From a bacterium (GTDB lineage: Bacteria; UBP6; UBA1177), in the NCBI GenBank assembly GCA_017961325.1, contig JAGCXM010000015.1:135408-199407 (forward strand): DNA of 64,000 nucleotides, in the 5' to 3' direction. The position numbers and the translations under genes were made by a program. How positions within the stretch are numbered: position 1 is the stretch's first letter; each line of letters opens with the position of its first letter. The notes under the pieces are model-generated. The model saw only the letters and a program-made list of their open reading frames with translations, was not told the DNA's origin and did not search any database. Shown here one piece after another: positions 52,403 to 61,221 of this stretch.

Positions 52403-52458
52403 GTCATCTTGAACGAATGTGAAAGAACTCTGAGATTCAACGCTACGCTCAAAGTGAC
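52403..52458. repeat. Imperfect palindromic intergenic element
   Basis: GTCATCTTGAACG (52403-52415) and CGCTCAAAGTGAC (52446-52458) are inverted, with 10 of 13 positions complementary. The loop contains a TGAGATTC segment. The form recalls the GTCATTCTGAGCG-type hairpin repeats seen dispersed in many bacterial genomes. Confidence 0.6.
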
Positions 52459-52545
52459 GTGTTTGGCTATTTGTAGCGGAGAAGTTCTTTCAGGAAACGT
52501 CTCAGCTTATCTTTGAAGGTGTATTTGTATCTTGAAATGAAAAAT

Positions 52546-53607
52546 TCATTTCTTGCTAATTTTCAATATATCCAAAGTTCTCTCGATCCCTTCTTTAATT
52601 CCGTATTGCGGTTTCCAACCCAGTTTTTTTAACTTGTTTCCGTCAAGCAACGCCTTTGTCGCTTTGCTGTAACCGCTTGCTTCTACCGCATCAGGGATCT
52701 CAAACACAACTTTTTTTCCAGCATAGTCGGCAATGATCTTTGCCAGTTCCTTCAATGTTATATTCGAAGCTTCATCAGCAATGTTATAAGCTTCGCCGCT
52801 TTCACCTTTAAGGATCAAAGTCAGAAGCCCGGATATCGCATCAGCCATATATGTGTAGGAATAATTCTGTGTTCCGGCAGATTTCAGAACAATGTTCTCT
52901 TTTGCAACACCTTTCCTTATGAACTGGCTGATCGCCTTTGTATCGCTCATCAGCATAGTCGGTCCGTAAGAACGGGTGAAGCGAGCAACAACAACATCCA
53001 GTCCTCTCTGTGATTTATAAGCCTGACAAAGAGCTTCGCCGCAACGCTTGCTTTCAGGATATCCGGCGCGAAGAGTATTTGAATCAATGTAGCCGCAGTA
53101 AGATTCATCAAACATTTCGACATCACCACGGTTTTCGCCATAGATCTCGTTTGAAGAAGCGAAAACAAAACGCTCGGCATTATGCGCAACTGCGAATTCA
53201 AGCATATTCTGAAGCCCGATGATGTTTGTTGCGATCGTTCCTATCGGATCTGTCGCATACAGCATCGGATGTGTATTGGATGCAAGGTGAAGAACATAAC
53301 TGACTTTCTCTAAACCTTCCACCGAAAGAGGTCTATTGACATCATAAGAGATAAATTTCAGATGACTGTCACCCCACCATTTCGAGAAGCGCTCAGCTGC
53401 CTTGTTCTCCGTTCTTCCCAGAGCATAGACAGTGCAGTTCAGACCTTCAGTGTTTTTCTGCATCAGAACATCGACAAAAAAACTGCCTAAAAGTCCGGTG
53501 GCACCGGAAAGAAGAACAGATCTATCCTTAAATTTTTCCCAAGGAAGATCGATGTTTGCCACCCGCTGAATATCTTCGGCATATTTATCATTAATGTAGA
53601 GAATCAT
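52546..53607 (-). CDS. NAD-dependent epimerase/dehydratase (extended SDR)
   Basis: The Rossmann dinucleotide motif is SGATGLLGSFF and the active-site Tyr/Lys pair lies in AGYPESKRCGE. FASSNEIYGENRG and RFTRSYGP are typical of UDP-/dTDP-sugar epimerases and decarboxylases. The start is taken as the ATG at 53607 (MILYINDKY); a TTG eight codons upstream would overlap the IspD-like stop. The N-terminal block LPWEKFKDRSVLLSGATG is common in SDRs found next to LicD and IspD-like genes. It is the last gene of that module and probably makes or modifies the sugar that receives the phospho-group. Substrate unknown. Confidence 0.88.
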   Translation of the reverse strand: MILYINDKYAEDIQRVANIDLPWEKFKDRSVLLSGATGLLGSFFVDVLMQKNTEGLNCTVYALGRTENKAAERFSKWWGDSHLKFISYDVNRPLSVEGLEKVSYVLHLASNTHPMLYATDPIGTIATNIIGLQNMLEFAVAHNAERFVFASSNEIYGENRGDVEMFDESYCGYIDSNTLRAGYPESKRCGEALCQAYKSQRGLDVVVARFTRSYGPTMLMSDTKAISQFIRKGVAKENIVLKSAGTQNYSYTYMADAISGLLTLILKGESGEAYNIADEASNITLKELAKIIADYAGKKVVFEIPDAVEASGYSKATKALLDGNKLKKLGWKPQYGIKEGIERTLDILKISKK

Positions 53608-53618
53608 CCTGCATCCCG

Positions 53619-54335
53619 CTATTTCAACCAATTATCCTTATCCGATTTAAGATATGCCTTGAACATTTCAAGGTCGTCTTTTGTTGTCAGCTTAATGTTT
53701 TTATCAGAACCGGCAGCGAAATAGAGTCTTTCACCAAGTTCGACCATCATGGTGTTTGTGTAAGACGAACCGTAAATACCGATACCTTCTGCAAATGCTT
53801 TTTTATAACCCCATAAAAGCTTGCTGAACTTATAAGCCTGCGGAGTCGAAACTCTGCGAAGCGTTTCGCGCGGAATGTATTTAACCGTGCTGATATCGTC
53901 ATCTACCACAAAGATCTGTTCGTTGTAAGGAAGCGATGTAACGGCATTTCCGTACTGCTGCGCTTTTAAAATAACATCCGTGAGAACCGTTTCATCGACA
54001 AGAGGTCTTATTCCGTCATGAATGATAACGATATCGTCTTCCGAACATTTGCTTTCAAGATTGTATACACCGTTGCGGATCGATTCCTGACCTGTGCTGC
54101 CGCCGGATACCACCCATTTCAACTTCGAGATATTGAACTGTTTTGCATAAGCCCATAGGACATCATGCCAACCGTCAATGCAAACGACTTCGATGGCATC
54201 GATCTGAGGATGTTTCTGAAATCCTTCAAGAGTATAGATGAGCACCGGTTTGTCATAAACATTAATAAACTGTTTCGGGATATCCTGCCCCATTCTGCTT
54301 CCCGAACCACCGGCAATGATTATTGCGACATTCAT
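53619..54335 (-). CDS. IspD/TarI-like cytidylyltransferase
   Basis: The protein makes a CDP-linked alcohol from CTP and a polyol phosphate. Motifs are IIAGGSGSRMGQDIPKQF, DGWHDVLW, VIIHDGIRPLVDE, ETLRRVSTPQAYKF and a late NIKLTTKDDLEMF. The length of 238 residues fits both IspD (methylerythritol phosphate) and TarI (ribitol phosphate). Its place between licD and an SDR gene in a polysaccharide cluster favours a role in activating a polyol for surface glycans. The ATG at 54335 has GAGGAG upstream. A role in isoprenoid synthesis cannot be excluded. Confidence 0.85.
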   Translation of the reverse strand: MNVAIIIAGGSGSRMGQDIPKQFINVYDKPVLIYTLEGFQKHPQIDAIEVVCIDGWHDVLWAYAKQFNISKLKWVVSGGSTGQESIRNGVYNLESKCSEDDIVIIHDGIRPLVDETVLTDVILKAQQYGNAVTSLPYNEQIFVVDDDISTVKYIPRETLRRVSTPQAYKFSKLLWGYKKAFAEGIGIYGSSYTNTMMVELGERLYFAAGSDKNIKLTTKDDLEMFKAYLKSDKDNWLK

Positions 54336-54348
54336 TCTTAAGATCTCC

Positions 54349-55011
54349 TCATTTTTTGTTAAGGCCAAGTAAGGTTTTGACAAAGTTCCGAAATTTCTTA
54401 GGAATTATATGAATCAGTATCTGCATATAATCTCTCCGCAAAATCAATGGAAAATAGGCTGCTTTATTTTGCGGAATACGCCAGTCTTTCCCATACAGCA
54501 TTATGAAAATTTTCTCATATTCTTGCGGAACAAAAAAGGATTCTCCAATAAAATCGACAACCTTTAAGTCATCAACAAACGAACTAGGAATTTTTGCTCC
54601 TGCTAAATAATATTTGCTTTTCCCGGCATTTCGCACAATATCGACATCTATGTAGACTCCTTGACGCAAAAAGGAATAGAGAACTCTTTTTTCTCCAGCG
54701 TAATAACGGATAAATAAAAAACCTTCTCCTTGTAATGCAGGAATCATATTCAGTAATTCTTCTTCACCTTTTGACACCACATCAATATCGGTGTCGTTTT
54801 TAATAAAATTCTGTTCCCTTATTGCTCCCAGTAAAGTTCCAAAAAAAAGGACAAATTTAAAATTGTATGATTTAGCAATGCTATTAAAAAGAAGCAGATT
54901 TGATTTCGCAATATTGGCATCAATTGCAATATCTGTTTCTCGGTCAAGTCTTTGGGGAGTATATCTAAATTCTTTACCCTTGATTTTAATTTTTTGTTCT
55001 GTGTCAGACAT
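54349..55011 (-). CDS. LicD-family phosphotransferase/nucleotidyltransferase
   Basis: LicD proteins attach phosphocholine or a related phosphoalcohol from a CDP donor to sugars. The characteristic block is FFGTLLGAIREQNFIKNDTD, then IDVVSKGEEEL, with the metal-binding Asp pair. The remaining 130 residues (YYAGEKRVLYSFLRQGVYID, FLKV-type strand DLKVVDFIGESF) also fit. At 220 residues it is of normal size. The start overlaps the 3' end of the upstream transferase gene by 8 bases, with GGAG before it. The next gene downstream could supply its CDP-activated donor. Confidence 0.83.
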   Translation of the reverse strand: MSDTEQKIKIKGKEFRYTPQRLDRETDIAIDANIAKSNLLLFNSIAKSYNFKFVLFFGTLLGAIREQNFIKNDTDIDVVSKGEEELLNMIPALQGEGFLFIRYYAGEKRVLYSFLRQGVYIDVDIVRNAGKSKYYLAGAKIPSSFVDDLKVVDFIGESFFVPQEYEKIFIMLYGKDWRIPQNKAAYFPLILRRDYMQILIHIIPKKFRNFVKTLLGLNKK

Positions 55012-55927
55012 GAAGTTTACTCCTTATTTTGCCGATAAAATTGAAGATTCTTATTGAAAAGGAAAAATGTGCATCCATGATTTTCCGTTCAAAATCTTTG
55101 TCGAGAGCAACATATTTTGGATGATTCAAAGGAAAACTCATTTCTTCTGAAGGCAAACTGTTGAACTTACTGTAAATATTTAACGTATGTGTTGCATCTG
55201 ACCCGAAACCGATATTACTGACAAGGTTTTTTGCAGGAACAACAGAAAGTCCTGAATTTATTTCTTTTATGAAACCCCACTGGTAATCCCACCAGGAAAC
55301 ATTCGGATTTTTAAAAGTTCTGTCAAGGATCCGGCTGATAAATTTGAAATATATGGGTTTATCAAAAAGTTGTCTAATGACTTTTTTTACATTTTTGTCT
55401 TCCCATACAGAAATTTCGAAATCGTAAAGATTCCAAGCTCTTTTCCATGTTCCCCAGCCCCATTCCGAAGCATAGTTTACGAAATAATAACTTTGATCAG
55501 AATCTTTATACTGATATTTTCCCAAGCGGTTTGTTCCGCTTATCTGCATGATCCGGTTATCATCTTTGTAGCGTATCAGAAGTTCTTCCATAAATTTAAA
55601 AAATGTATCGTTGGGCAAACAGTCATCTTCCAGAATTATTCCCATTTCAACTTGATCGAAAAACCACGATATAGCCTCTGCCGGACCTTTTCCGCAACCG
55701 AGATTTTCTTCCCGGATCAATGTTCTCAAATTGCAATCCCAATCAATTTGCGAAAGCACCCAATTTTGAACTTTCCGACACTTTTCGACTTCTCCCGAGA
55801 CATCTTTTCTAGGACCGTCCATCGCGATAAACAAATGCTTCGGTTTAATCTTTTTGATTCTTTCAAACACTTGCTTTGTAGGCTCGATACGATTGAAAAC
55901 TATAAATAAAACAGGGATATTATACAT
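55004..55927 (-). CDS. GNT-I-like glycosyltransferase (GT-A fold)
   Basis: The N-terminus PVLFIVFNRIEPTKQVFERI, then LFIAMDGPRKD, begins a GT-A fold. The metal-binding DxD-like site is GIILEDDCLPNDTFFKF, and the signature ASEWGWGTWKRAWNLYD follows. These match a family of bacterial transferases related to GNT-I that is frequent in O-antigen clusters. A paralogue lies at 62433-63353. GAGGTAGA precedes the ATG. Donor and acceptor unknown. Confidence 0.8.
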   Translation of the reverse strand: MYNIPVLFIVFNRIEPTKQVFERIKKIKPKHLFIAMDGPRKDVSGEVEKCRKVQNWVLSQIDWDCNLRTLIREENLGCGKGPAEAISWFFDQVEMGIILEDDCLPNDTFFKFMEELLIRYKDDNRIMQISGTNRLGKYQYKDSDQSYYFVNYASEWGWGTWKRAWNLYDFEISVWEDKNVKKVIRQLFDKPIYFKFISRILDRTFKNPNVSWWDYQWGFIKEINSGLSVVPAKNLVSNIGFGSDATHTLNIYSKFNSLPSEEMSFPLNHPKYVALDKDFERKIMDAHFSFSIRIFNFIGKIRSKLHV

Positions 55928-55955
55928 TGTTCTACCTCAATTGGCGAATGACCTC

Positions 55956-56861
55956 CTACCAGTAACATCCTTTTTCTACTCTTAAATGATCTTTCGGTGT
56001 TTCTTCAGCATCCGGTCTTACCCATGATTCATTGTAAAATTTTGAAATGATTGGATGTTTATCCCATCTTCTTCCTTTTATTCCGAACAGGATCTGAGTT
56101 GCTCCAGCCATGTGGATTGCCTGTTTTCCCATTTTTTTGACAAATGCCGCAAAAGGCAAACCATAAGCTCCGGCCCCGATAATTGCAACATCAAAGTCTA
56201 TTTTGGCAATCTGTTCACAGGAATAATCGAAAACTTCAAACCAGTTTTTAAATTTTTCGTGTCCGAAAATGGTATTTTCAGATTTGAATAAAATCAAGTT
56301 GAAATCTGGTAAAACATCTTTGTTTTCAAATAGTTTGGAATGTTTTGAATATTGTTTTTCAATCGTTTTTGCAAAAGGATGGACAACTAAAACTTTTTTA
56401 CCGTTCAGAGCCTTACTCCACGGATCGTTAAAGTAATACGGTTCCAGTGAAATCAGCGGCATCAGGGTCGCATTCGGGCAGAATTCCGAAATTGCGCTAC
56501 CTTCATATTCTGAAGAATTCCAAACGCCCATAAAATCGGCCTTTTCAGCTGATTTCATGTAAATCTCAGAAAACTTTGCAAGCAGTTTTTTGTCGTCTGC
56601 CGGAAAAAAACCGGTGTTGGCAATGGAATGCCTGAGTTTAAACGGAATCCTTAAACCGTGAAAGCTGCGATAGGCATAACCTATCTCGTTCGCACCGAAT
56701 CTTGTTGCCATAAACGGTAAATTTTCCTGAAGTTTTTGTTTTAAAAATCTGTTCCCTTCTTCTGCCGAAAGAACTTCGGACGGATAAACATTTTTTTTGC
56801 CCATACGACTGAGTTCGTAGGCAAAATTGAAAAATTTTTCCAGCAGCCTGCTATAAGACAT
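55956..56861 (-). CDS. GT-D fold glycosyltransferase domain protein
   Basis: The ATG at 56861 is chosen since CGGAG lies nine bases upstream and it overlaps the GT2 gene stop by 11 bp; a start at 56909 would overlap by ~60 bp. Family blocks are FMATRFGANEIGYAYRSFHG, then DFMGVWNSSEYEGSA, NGKKVLVVHPFAKTIE, FDVAIIGAGAYGLPFAAFVK and MAGATQILFGIKGRRWDKHP. The last two are the hallmark of the GT-D fold first seen in pneumococcal GalT1. It should add one sugar to the growing surface glycan. Length 301 residues. Confidence 0.78.
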   Translation of the reverse strand: MSYSRLLEKFFNFAYELSRMGKKNVYPSEVLSAEEGNRFLKQKLQENLPFMATRFGANEIGYAYRSFHGLRIPFKLRHSIANTGFFPADDKKLLAKFSEIYMKSAEKADFMGVWNSSEYEGSAISEFCPNATLMPLISLEPYYFNDPWSKALNGKKVLVVHPFAKTIEKQYSKHSKLFENKDVLPDFNLILFKSENTIFGHEKFKNWFEVFDYSCEQIAKIDFDVAIIGAGAYGLPFAAFVKKMGKQAIHMAGATQILFGIKGRRWDKHPIISKFYNESWVRPDAEETPKDHLRVEKGCYW

Positions 56862-57759
56862 TTTTTGCAACTCCGAAAGCGAAAAAAACATCCCCCAATT
56901 TTTTCGCAAAAAACCACGGCCCTTTTATCCAATAAAACGGAAAAAGGAACAAAAACAAGAATGCATATACAAAAGGTGCCGCGATTTTTTTAAACTTTTT
57001 GGATAGTGTAATATCGTTTCTTATTATTTTTCCGATTCCAGATCCGACATTGCAGGAACGTTTTAAACTTCCAATAAATTCAAGCTCTTTTAAACGCAGT
57101 TTGTGTTTGACTTCCATTTTCGGCTCGTAGTAAAAAACTTTCCCCGCTTTAAGCAGTCGGTATCCCATTTCGGAATCTTCACCCATCTGAAGTTTGCCGT
57201 TCACGATTCCGAAATTTTCCGAAAATAAGCCGACTTCATCAAAAAGCGATTTTTTAAAACAAGAGTATCCGCAACCGAAACCGAAGTCAAATCCGGAAGA
57301 TTGCATTTGTTTTCGTTCACTTCCCAAGTCAAAATCGTAAAGTCTTGGATTGTAAAAAATAGGAACTTCGGCAGAATCAATCCACGATAATAGTCTTCCT
57401 CCGACAACATCCGCATTGGTTTCGTTAAAACAGGCAAGAATCGATTGAATAAATTCTCTGTTTACGGTTTCATCATCATCAATATATGCCAGATATTTCC
57501 CTTTGGCCTCGGCTATTGCTCTGTTTCTTGCCTGACTGTGCCCCTGCCTTGTTTCAAAAACATATCGAAAATTATTGTATTTTTCGTAAAAGTCATCCGC
57601 AATTTTTTTTGTGTTGTCAGTTGAATTGTTGTCAATAATCAAAACTTCGAAAAGGTCTGAGCCGATATTTTGATTAGTCAAAGATTCAAGGCACTTCGGC
57701 AAAACATCCGCTCGGTTGTAAGTGCATACTGCGACTGAGATTTCAGGTGTTTCTGCCAT
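56851..57759 (-). CDS. Family 2 glycosyltransferase
   Basis: The GT2 start ISVAVCTYNRADVLPKCLES and the DxD region KYLAYIDDDETVN are intact, after NNSTDNTKKIADDF. The acceptor-side region includes FGFGCGYSCFKKSLFDEVGL and LQMGEDSEMGYRLLKAG. A membrane-associated end follows (PFVYAFLFLFLFPFYWI). GAGG lies before the ATG. It is one of three GT2 genes in the cluster and overlaps the GT-D gene downstream. Confidence 0.88.
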   Translation of the reverse strand: MAETPEISVAVCTYNRADVLPKCLESLTNQNIGSDLFEVLIIDNNSTDNTKKIADDFYEKYNNFRYVFETRQGHSQARNRAIAEAKGKYLAYIDDDETVNREFIQSILACFNETNADVVGGRLLSWIDSAEVPIFYNPRLYDFDLGSERKQMQSSGFDFGFGCGYSCFKKSLFDEVGLFSENFGIVNGKLQMGEDSEMGYRLLKAGKVFYYEPKMEVKHKLRLKELEFIGSLKRSCNVGSGIGKIIRNDITLSKKFKKIAAPFVYAFLFLFLFPFYWIKGPWFFAKKLGDVFFAFGVAKNVL

Positions 57760-57765
57760 TTTTCC

Positions 57766-58773
57766 TCAAAATCTGATCAGGGCCCGGACAAAAAGCCTGC
57801 AATTATCTTTCAAAGAGATTTTTTTGCAAAATAGAGGAGAACTGAAAAAAATACTTAATACTTTCAATCCGTTATGTGTTGACTTTCGGCATGTTTCGAA
57901 CCAATATTCTTGAATAACCTCTGTAACGGCTGTTTTGTCAAAACGGTCATTTTCCAACAACAAATTTTTCAATAAACTTAATGATTTTTCGATATGATTG
58001 ATATCGTCAATGTCAATTCTGGAGCGGGTCACTATTTTTCTGAAATTTTTTATGTCCTTTTCATCTAAAGTTATCCCTAGTCTTTCAGCATGTTCTTTTA
58101 TCACTAGAGAGGACCGGTCTTCCATAACTTTTGTAGTGTGTGACAGGCTTTTGTAATTTTCACGGAATTTTAAAAGCGGTAAACCCAAATTTGCGACACC
58201 GCTTTTTTCTGCAATCCGGCAATATAAATCATAATCTTCAGCTACAGGAAATCTTGAATCGTATAATTTATCAGGCAAATCAGATCGCCGGATCATTACA
58301 ACCGTAGAAAATGGGGAATGAAAAAACAAATCTACCTGTAATTTCTCAGGATCTGTTTCCATTGGCCAGATCTGTTGAGGATTACAAAATTTATCACATT
58401 TTATTAGCCAGGCTCCAACCAATCCGATTGCAGGATGTGTTTCCAAAAAATTTATCTGTTTTTCAAATCGGTTTTTTATAGCTATGTCATCGCTATCTAT
58501 CCACGCAATGTATTTCCCTTTTGAAAGGTTTATGAGCTTGTTTCTCGACTCTACGACTCCGAGATTTTTTTCATTCTGATAAACTTTTATGCGAGAGTCT
58601 TTGCTTTCAAAATCTTTAGTAATTTTAAAGCTGTTGTCAGTCGAAGCGTCATCAAGGATCAAAAATTCAAAATCATTAAAAGTTTGGCTCAGAATGCTTT
58701 CTATCGCTTCTGCGACAAAAAGCTCGGAATTGAAGACCGGCATCAAGACTGAAAGGAGGGGTTGATTATCCAT
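57766..58773 (-). CDS. Family 2 glycosyltransferase
   Basis: The ATG at 58773 follows AGGAGTC and overlaps the upstream GT2 gene by 8 bp. The catalytic region is LSVLMPVFNSELFVAEAIES, then LDDASTDNSFKI and AWIDSDDIAIKNRFEKQIN. VMIRRSDLP, FPVAEDYDLYCRIAEKSG and LKFRENYKSLSH complete the usual GT2 pattern. The last ~100 residues are not diagnostic. Specificity unknown. Confidence 0.88.
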   Translation of the reverse strand: MDNQPLLSVLMPVFNSELFVAEAIESILSQTFNDFEFLILDDASTDNSFKITKDFESKDSRIKVYQNEKNLGVVESRNKLINLSKGKYIAWIDSDDIAIKNRFEKQINFLETHPAIGLVGAWLIKCDKFCNPQQIWPMETDPEKLQVDLFFHSPFSTVVMIRRSDLPDKLYDSRFPVAEDYDLYCRIAEKSGVANLGLPLLKFRENYKSLSHTTKVMEDRSSLVIKEHAERLGITLDEKDIKNFRKIVTRSRIDIDDINHIEKSLSLLKNLLLENDRFDKTAVTEVIQEYWFETCRKSTHNGLKVLSIFFSSPLFCKKISLKDNCRLFVRALIRF

Positions 58774-59530
58774 AAATTTTGACTCCTGCTTTTCTGAGTC
58801 TGCGCCTGATAAGCTGATAGATCCAGGATTGGTATATAAAAGCCTCAAAAGAAGAATAAAAGCGCTTTTGAATTGTGGCTCTTTCTTCTTTCACGACATC
58901 TTCCGAAGTCGAACTGATCCCGGTAATATCGTAATATGCCGCAGTTATCGGCAGATATTCCTTTTTTAAGCTTTTGTTTGCCATAATTTTTAGTAGCATT
59001 TCGTAATCTGCCGCCAGTTTGAAATTCTCGTTGAATCCGCCGAATCGTTCAAATACGCTTTTCTTAAAAAAAGAAGCCTGGTGGCAAATGCAGTCCCGAA
59101 ACAAAAAATATTTGTCGGCATGATCAAATTTTTTTATTGTTGCTTTTTGCAACTCGTTGTTTTTGCAAAGCAAAATGTCGGTATATAAAAAATCGGGGTC
59201 GTCTTTTTCAAATTCTTTCAATATCTCTGATACGGATTTTTCGTCAAAAAGTTTGTCTCCTGCATTTAAGAAATAGATTATATCCCCTGTTGCGAGCCTT
59301 ATCCCTTTATTCATTGCGTTGTAGATTCCGGAATCAGGTTCGCTGATCCATTTTATGGGATATTTGTTGGCATATTGCTTAATGATTTCAACTGTTTTAT
59401 CGGCTGAAGCCCCGTCAATGATCAGGTATTCGATATTTGTTGCAAAACAATTTTGAGTCACAACGCTGAGCACCGTTCGTTCTATTGCGTTTTCAGCGTT
59501 TTTACAGACTGTAATTATTGAAACTTTCAT
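58766..59530 (-). CDS. Family 2 glycosyltransferase
   Basis: The 254-residue protein begins KVSIITVCKNAENAIERTV. EYLIIDGASADKTVEIIKQY, SEPDSGIYNAMNKGI, YFLNAGDKL, FKKSVFERFGGFNENFKLAA and DYEMLLKIM follow. This pattern is the WcaA-like GT2 subgroup, cytoplasmic and membrane-associated. The ribosome site is weak; it starts 14 bp after the ATPase/nuclease gene's stop. Specificity unknown. Confidence 0.88.
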   Translation of the reverse strand: MKVSIITVCKNAENAIERTVLSVVTQNCFATNIEYLIIDGASADKTVEIIKQYANKYPIKWISEPDSGIYNAMNKGIRLATGDIIYFLNAGDKLFDEKSVSEILKEFEKDDPDFLYTDILLCKNNELQKATIKKFDHADKYFLFRDCICHQASFFKKSVFERFGGFNENFKLAADYEMLLKIMANKSLKKEYLPITAAYYDITGISSTSEDVVKEERATIQKRFYSSFEAFIYQSWIYQLIRRRLRKAGVKIYG

Positions 59531-59543
59531 TTCAAAAGCCTTT

Positions 59544-61091
59544 TCACAATTCTTCCGTCAGGTATTCTGTAATTTTGCGTAGTTTTCTGTCCACCACAAG
59601 CGAAACGGCGATTTTCCTGCGCGGGTCCGGCATGAATTCATCGGCATAACCCTGTGTTTTTATCTGGTTTATGCCTTCTTCCGAAGTGTGCGGCGCCATT
59701 TTATATTCAAAAATATAGATATAATTTTTCGTTTTGATGACGGCATCTGCTCTGCCGTGATACGACGAAAGTTCGCTCAAAACCATATATCCCAAAGTCC
59801 GCAGAAGAACATAAATCAGCGAAGAATAATAGTTTTCGTTTTCTTTCGGGATTATCTGGTAAGGAATCGAAGCCAGAAGCGAGTTCACTCCGGCAATAAA
59901 ACCGTCAATATTACATATTTGAAGTGCCCTGAAAAGCTCTGCCTTCCTTCCGTCCAGATCCTGCTCTTTTGTATCGGCAAAATTATCAAGCAGATACCTC
60001 GTAAACGACCTGCGGACTTCTTCGTTGGGATAGTTGAGAATGTACTGGCCGAATTCGTTTCTTCCTGAAATCGTGAGATAACCGGTCTGGAACATCAAAG
60101 CTTTCAAATTTATCCTGTTAACATCAAAATTATTAAGGGCTTCCTCGGAAATCATTGCATTGTCCAGTTCTTTGACATCGATCCCGTTTTCGCGGATAAA
60201 ATCGACCAGAAGTTTCGGAAGACCGCTTTCAAACCAGAAGTTCTTAAACTCTCTTTTAGCAAAAAAATTGAGCATTGAAAAAGGATTGTAAATGTGCGTT
60301 CTGCCGTCGAATTTGTATCCGTCATACCAGAATCCTATCTTTTCATCGAGCTCAGCGCGTGAGATTTCCAGTTCTCCGCACGCTGCATCTTTGTATTCGC
60401 TGAAATATTTATCCAGATCTTCTTTCGTGAATCCACAGATTGCAGCAAAATTCCTGTCCATCGAAATATCGACCAGATTATTGAGTTCAGAAAAAATGGA
60501 AAGTTTGGAAAACCTTGAAATTCCAGTGATAAACACAAATCTCAGTGTATCACTGCAGGCCTTGATGACACCGTAAAAATTGCGCAGGATCATCCGGTTT
60601 TCTTCGGCATGTTCCGGTTCGTTGATATATTCTATTATCGGCTTGTCGTATTCATCTACTAAAATGACGACTTTTTCTCCCGTTTTTTCATAAAGTTTTT
60701 TGATAAGTTCGGCAAATCTGTTTTTGTTGTCCTCGCATGTAAGCCCGACACCGTATCTTTCCGCGTTGTCATCAAGTATTTCGTTGATCGCCAGAGAAAG
60801 CGGACGCCTGAAAAAACTGCGGCTTGTGAAATCGATTCTGATGACAGGAACAGGTTTCCAGTCGGTTTTATCTTCGATCCAGCAGCCTTTGAACAGCTCC
60901 TTTCTTCCTTCAAATAAGTATCTGAGTGTTGAAATCAGCAGCGATTTTCCGAATCTGCGCGGACGGGACAAAAAGAAACAATCGGCTGTCTGCAGCAAAT
61001 CATAAATAATTTTTGTCTTGTCGGCATAAATGCCGTTACGTTCGATGATGTTCTCGAAATCCTGCTGACCGATAGGCAATCTTTTTAACAT
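59544..61091 (-). CDS. AAA-ATPase-like protein with PD-(D/E)XK nuclease domain
   Basis: The ATG at 61091 has GGAGGT upstream. The N-terminal ATPase-like domain has LPIGQQDFENIIERNGIYAD, then FFLSRPRRFGKSLLISTL, a P-loop variant, and VVILVDEYDKPIIEYI as Walker B. The C-terminal domain carries a nuclease-like D...ExK set in YHGRADAVIKTKNYIY, then IFEYKM. This two-domain family is highly amplified in some anaerobic gut and animal-associated bacteria, where its role is unknown; mobile or selfish behaviour has been suggested. A palindrome sits just upstream of the start. The gene is unrelated to the surrounding glycan genes. Confidence 0.88.
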   Translation of the reverse strand: MLKRLPIGQQDFENIIERNGIYADKTKIIYDLLQTADCFFLSRPRRFGKSLLISTLRYLFEGRKELFKGCWIEDKTDWKPVPVIRIDFTSRSFFRRPLSLAINEILDDNAERYGVGLTCEDNKNRFAELIKKLYEKTGEKVVILVDEYDKPIIEYINEPEHAEENRMILRNFYGVIKACSDTLRFVFITGISRFSKLSIFSELNNLVDISMDRNFAAICGFTKEDLDKYFSEYKDAACGELEISRAELDEKIGFWYDGYKFDGRTHIYNPFSMLNFFAKREFKNFWFESGLPKLLVDFIRENGIDVKELDNAMISEEALNNFDVNRINLKALMFQTGYLTISGRNEFGQYILNYPNEEVRRSFTRYLLDNFADTKEQDLDGRKAELFRALQICNIDGFIAGVNSLLASIPYQIIPKENENYYSSLIYVLLRTLGYMVLSELSSYHGRADAVIKTKNYIYIFEYKMAPHTSEEGINQIKTQGYADEFMPDPRRKIAVSLVVDRKLRKITEYLTEEL

Positions 61092-61110
61092 TTGAAACCT
61101 CCGAAAGAAT

Positions 61111-61133
61111 GAGACGTCATAATATGGCGTCTC
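61111..61133. repeat. 23-bp palindrome before the ATPase/nuclease gene
   Basis: GAGACGTCAT and ATGGCGTCTC form 10-bp inverted arms with one mismatch around a 3-bp loop (AAT). The element lies about 20 bp upstream of the ATG at 61091. The sequence resembles short GAGACGCCAT-type hairpins found dispersed in other bacterial genomes. Confidence 0.65.
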
Positions 61134-61221
61134 TACCGCAAAAACCACAGTATTATACTCATTTTTTCAGGAAATGCGAGAAGGATTTTAATGAAATAGC
61201 GGGATCGGGAGAGCTTTTTAA

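Noticed and set aside
52222-52422. 66-residue frame with an 11-residue repeat
   Set aside because: It arises from the 33-bp tandem repeat, has no ribosome site and begins inside the HipT remnant.
51200-52545. Insertion sequence or prophage as the cause of the broken region
   Set aside because: No transposase, integrase or terminal inverted repeat was found; the visible fragments all belong to one hip locus plus short repeats.
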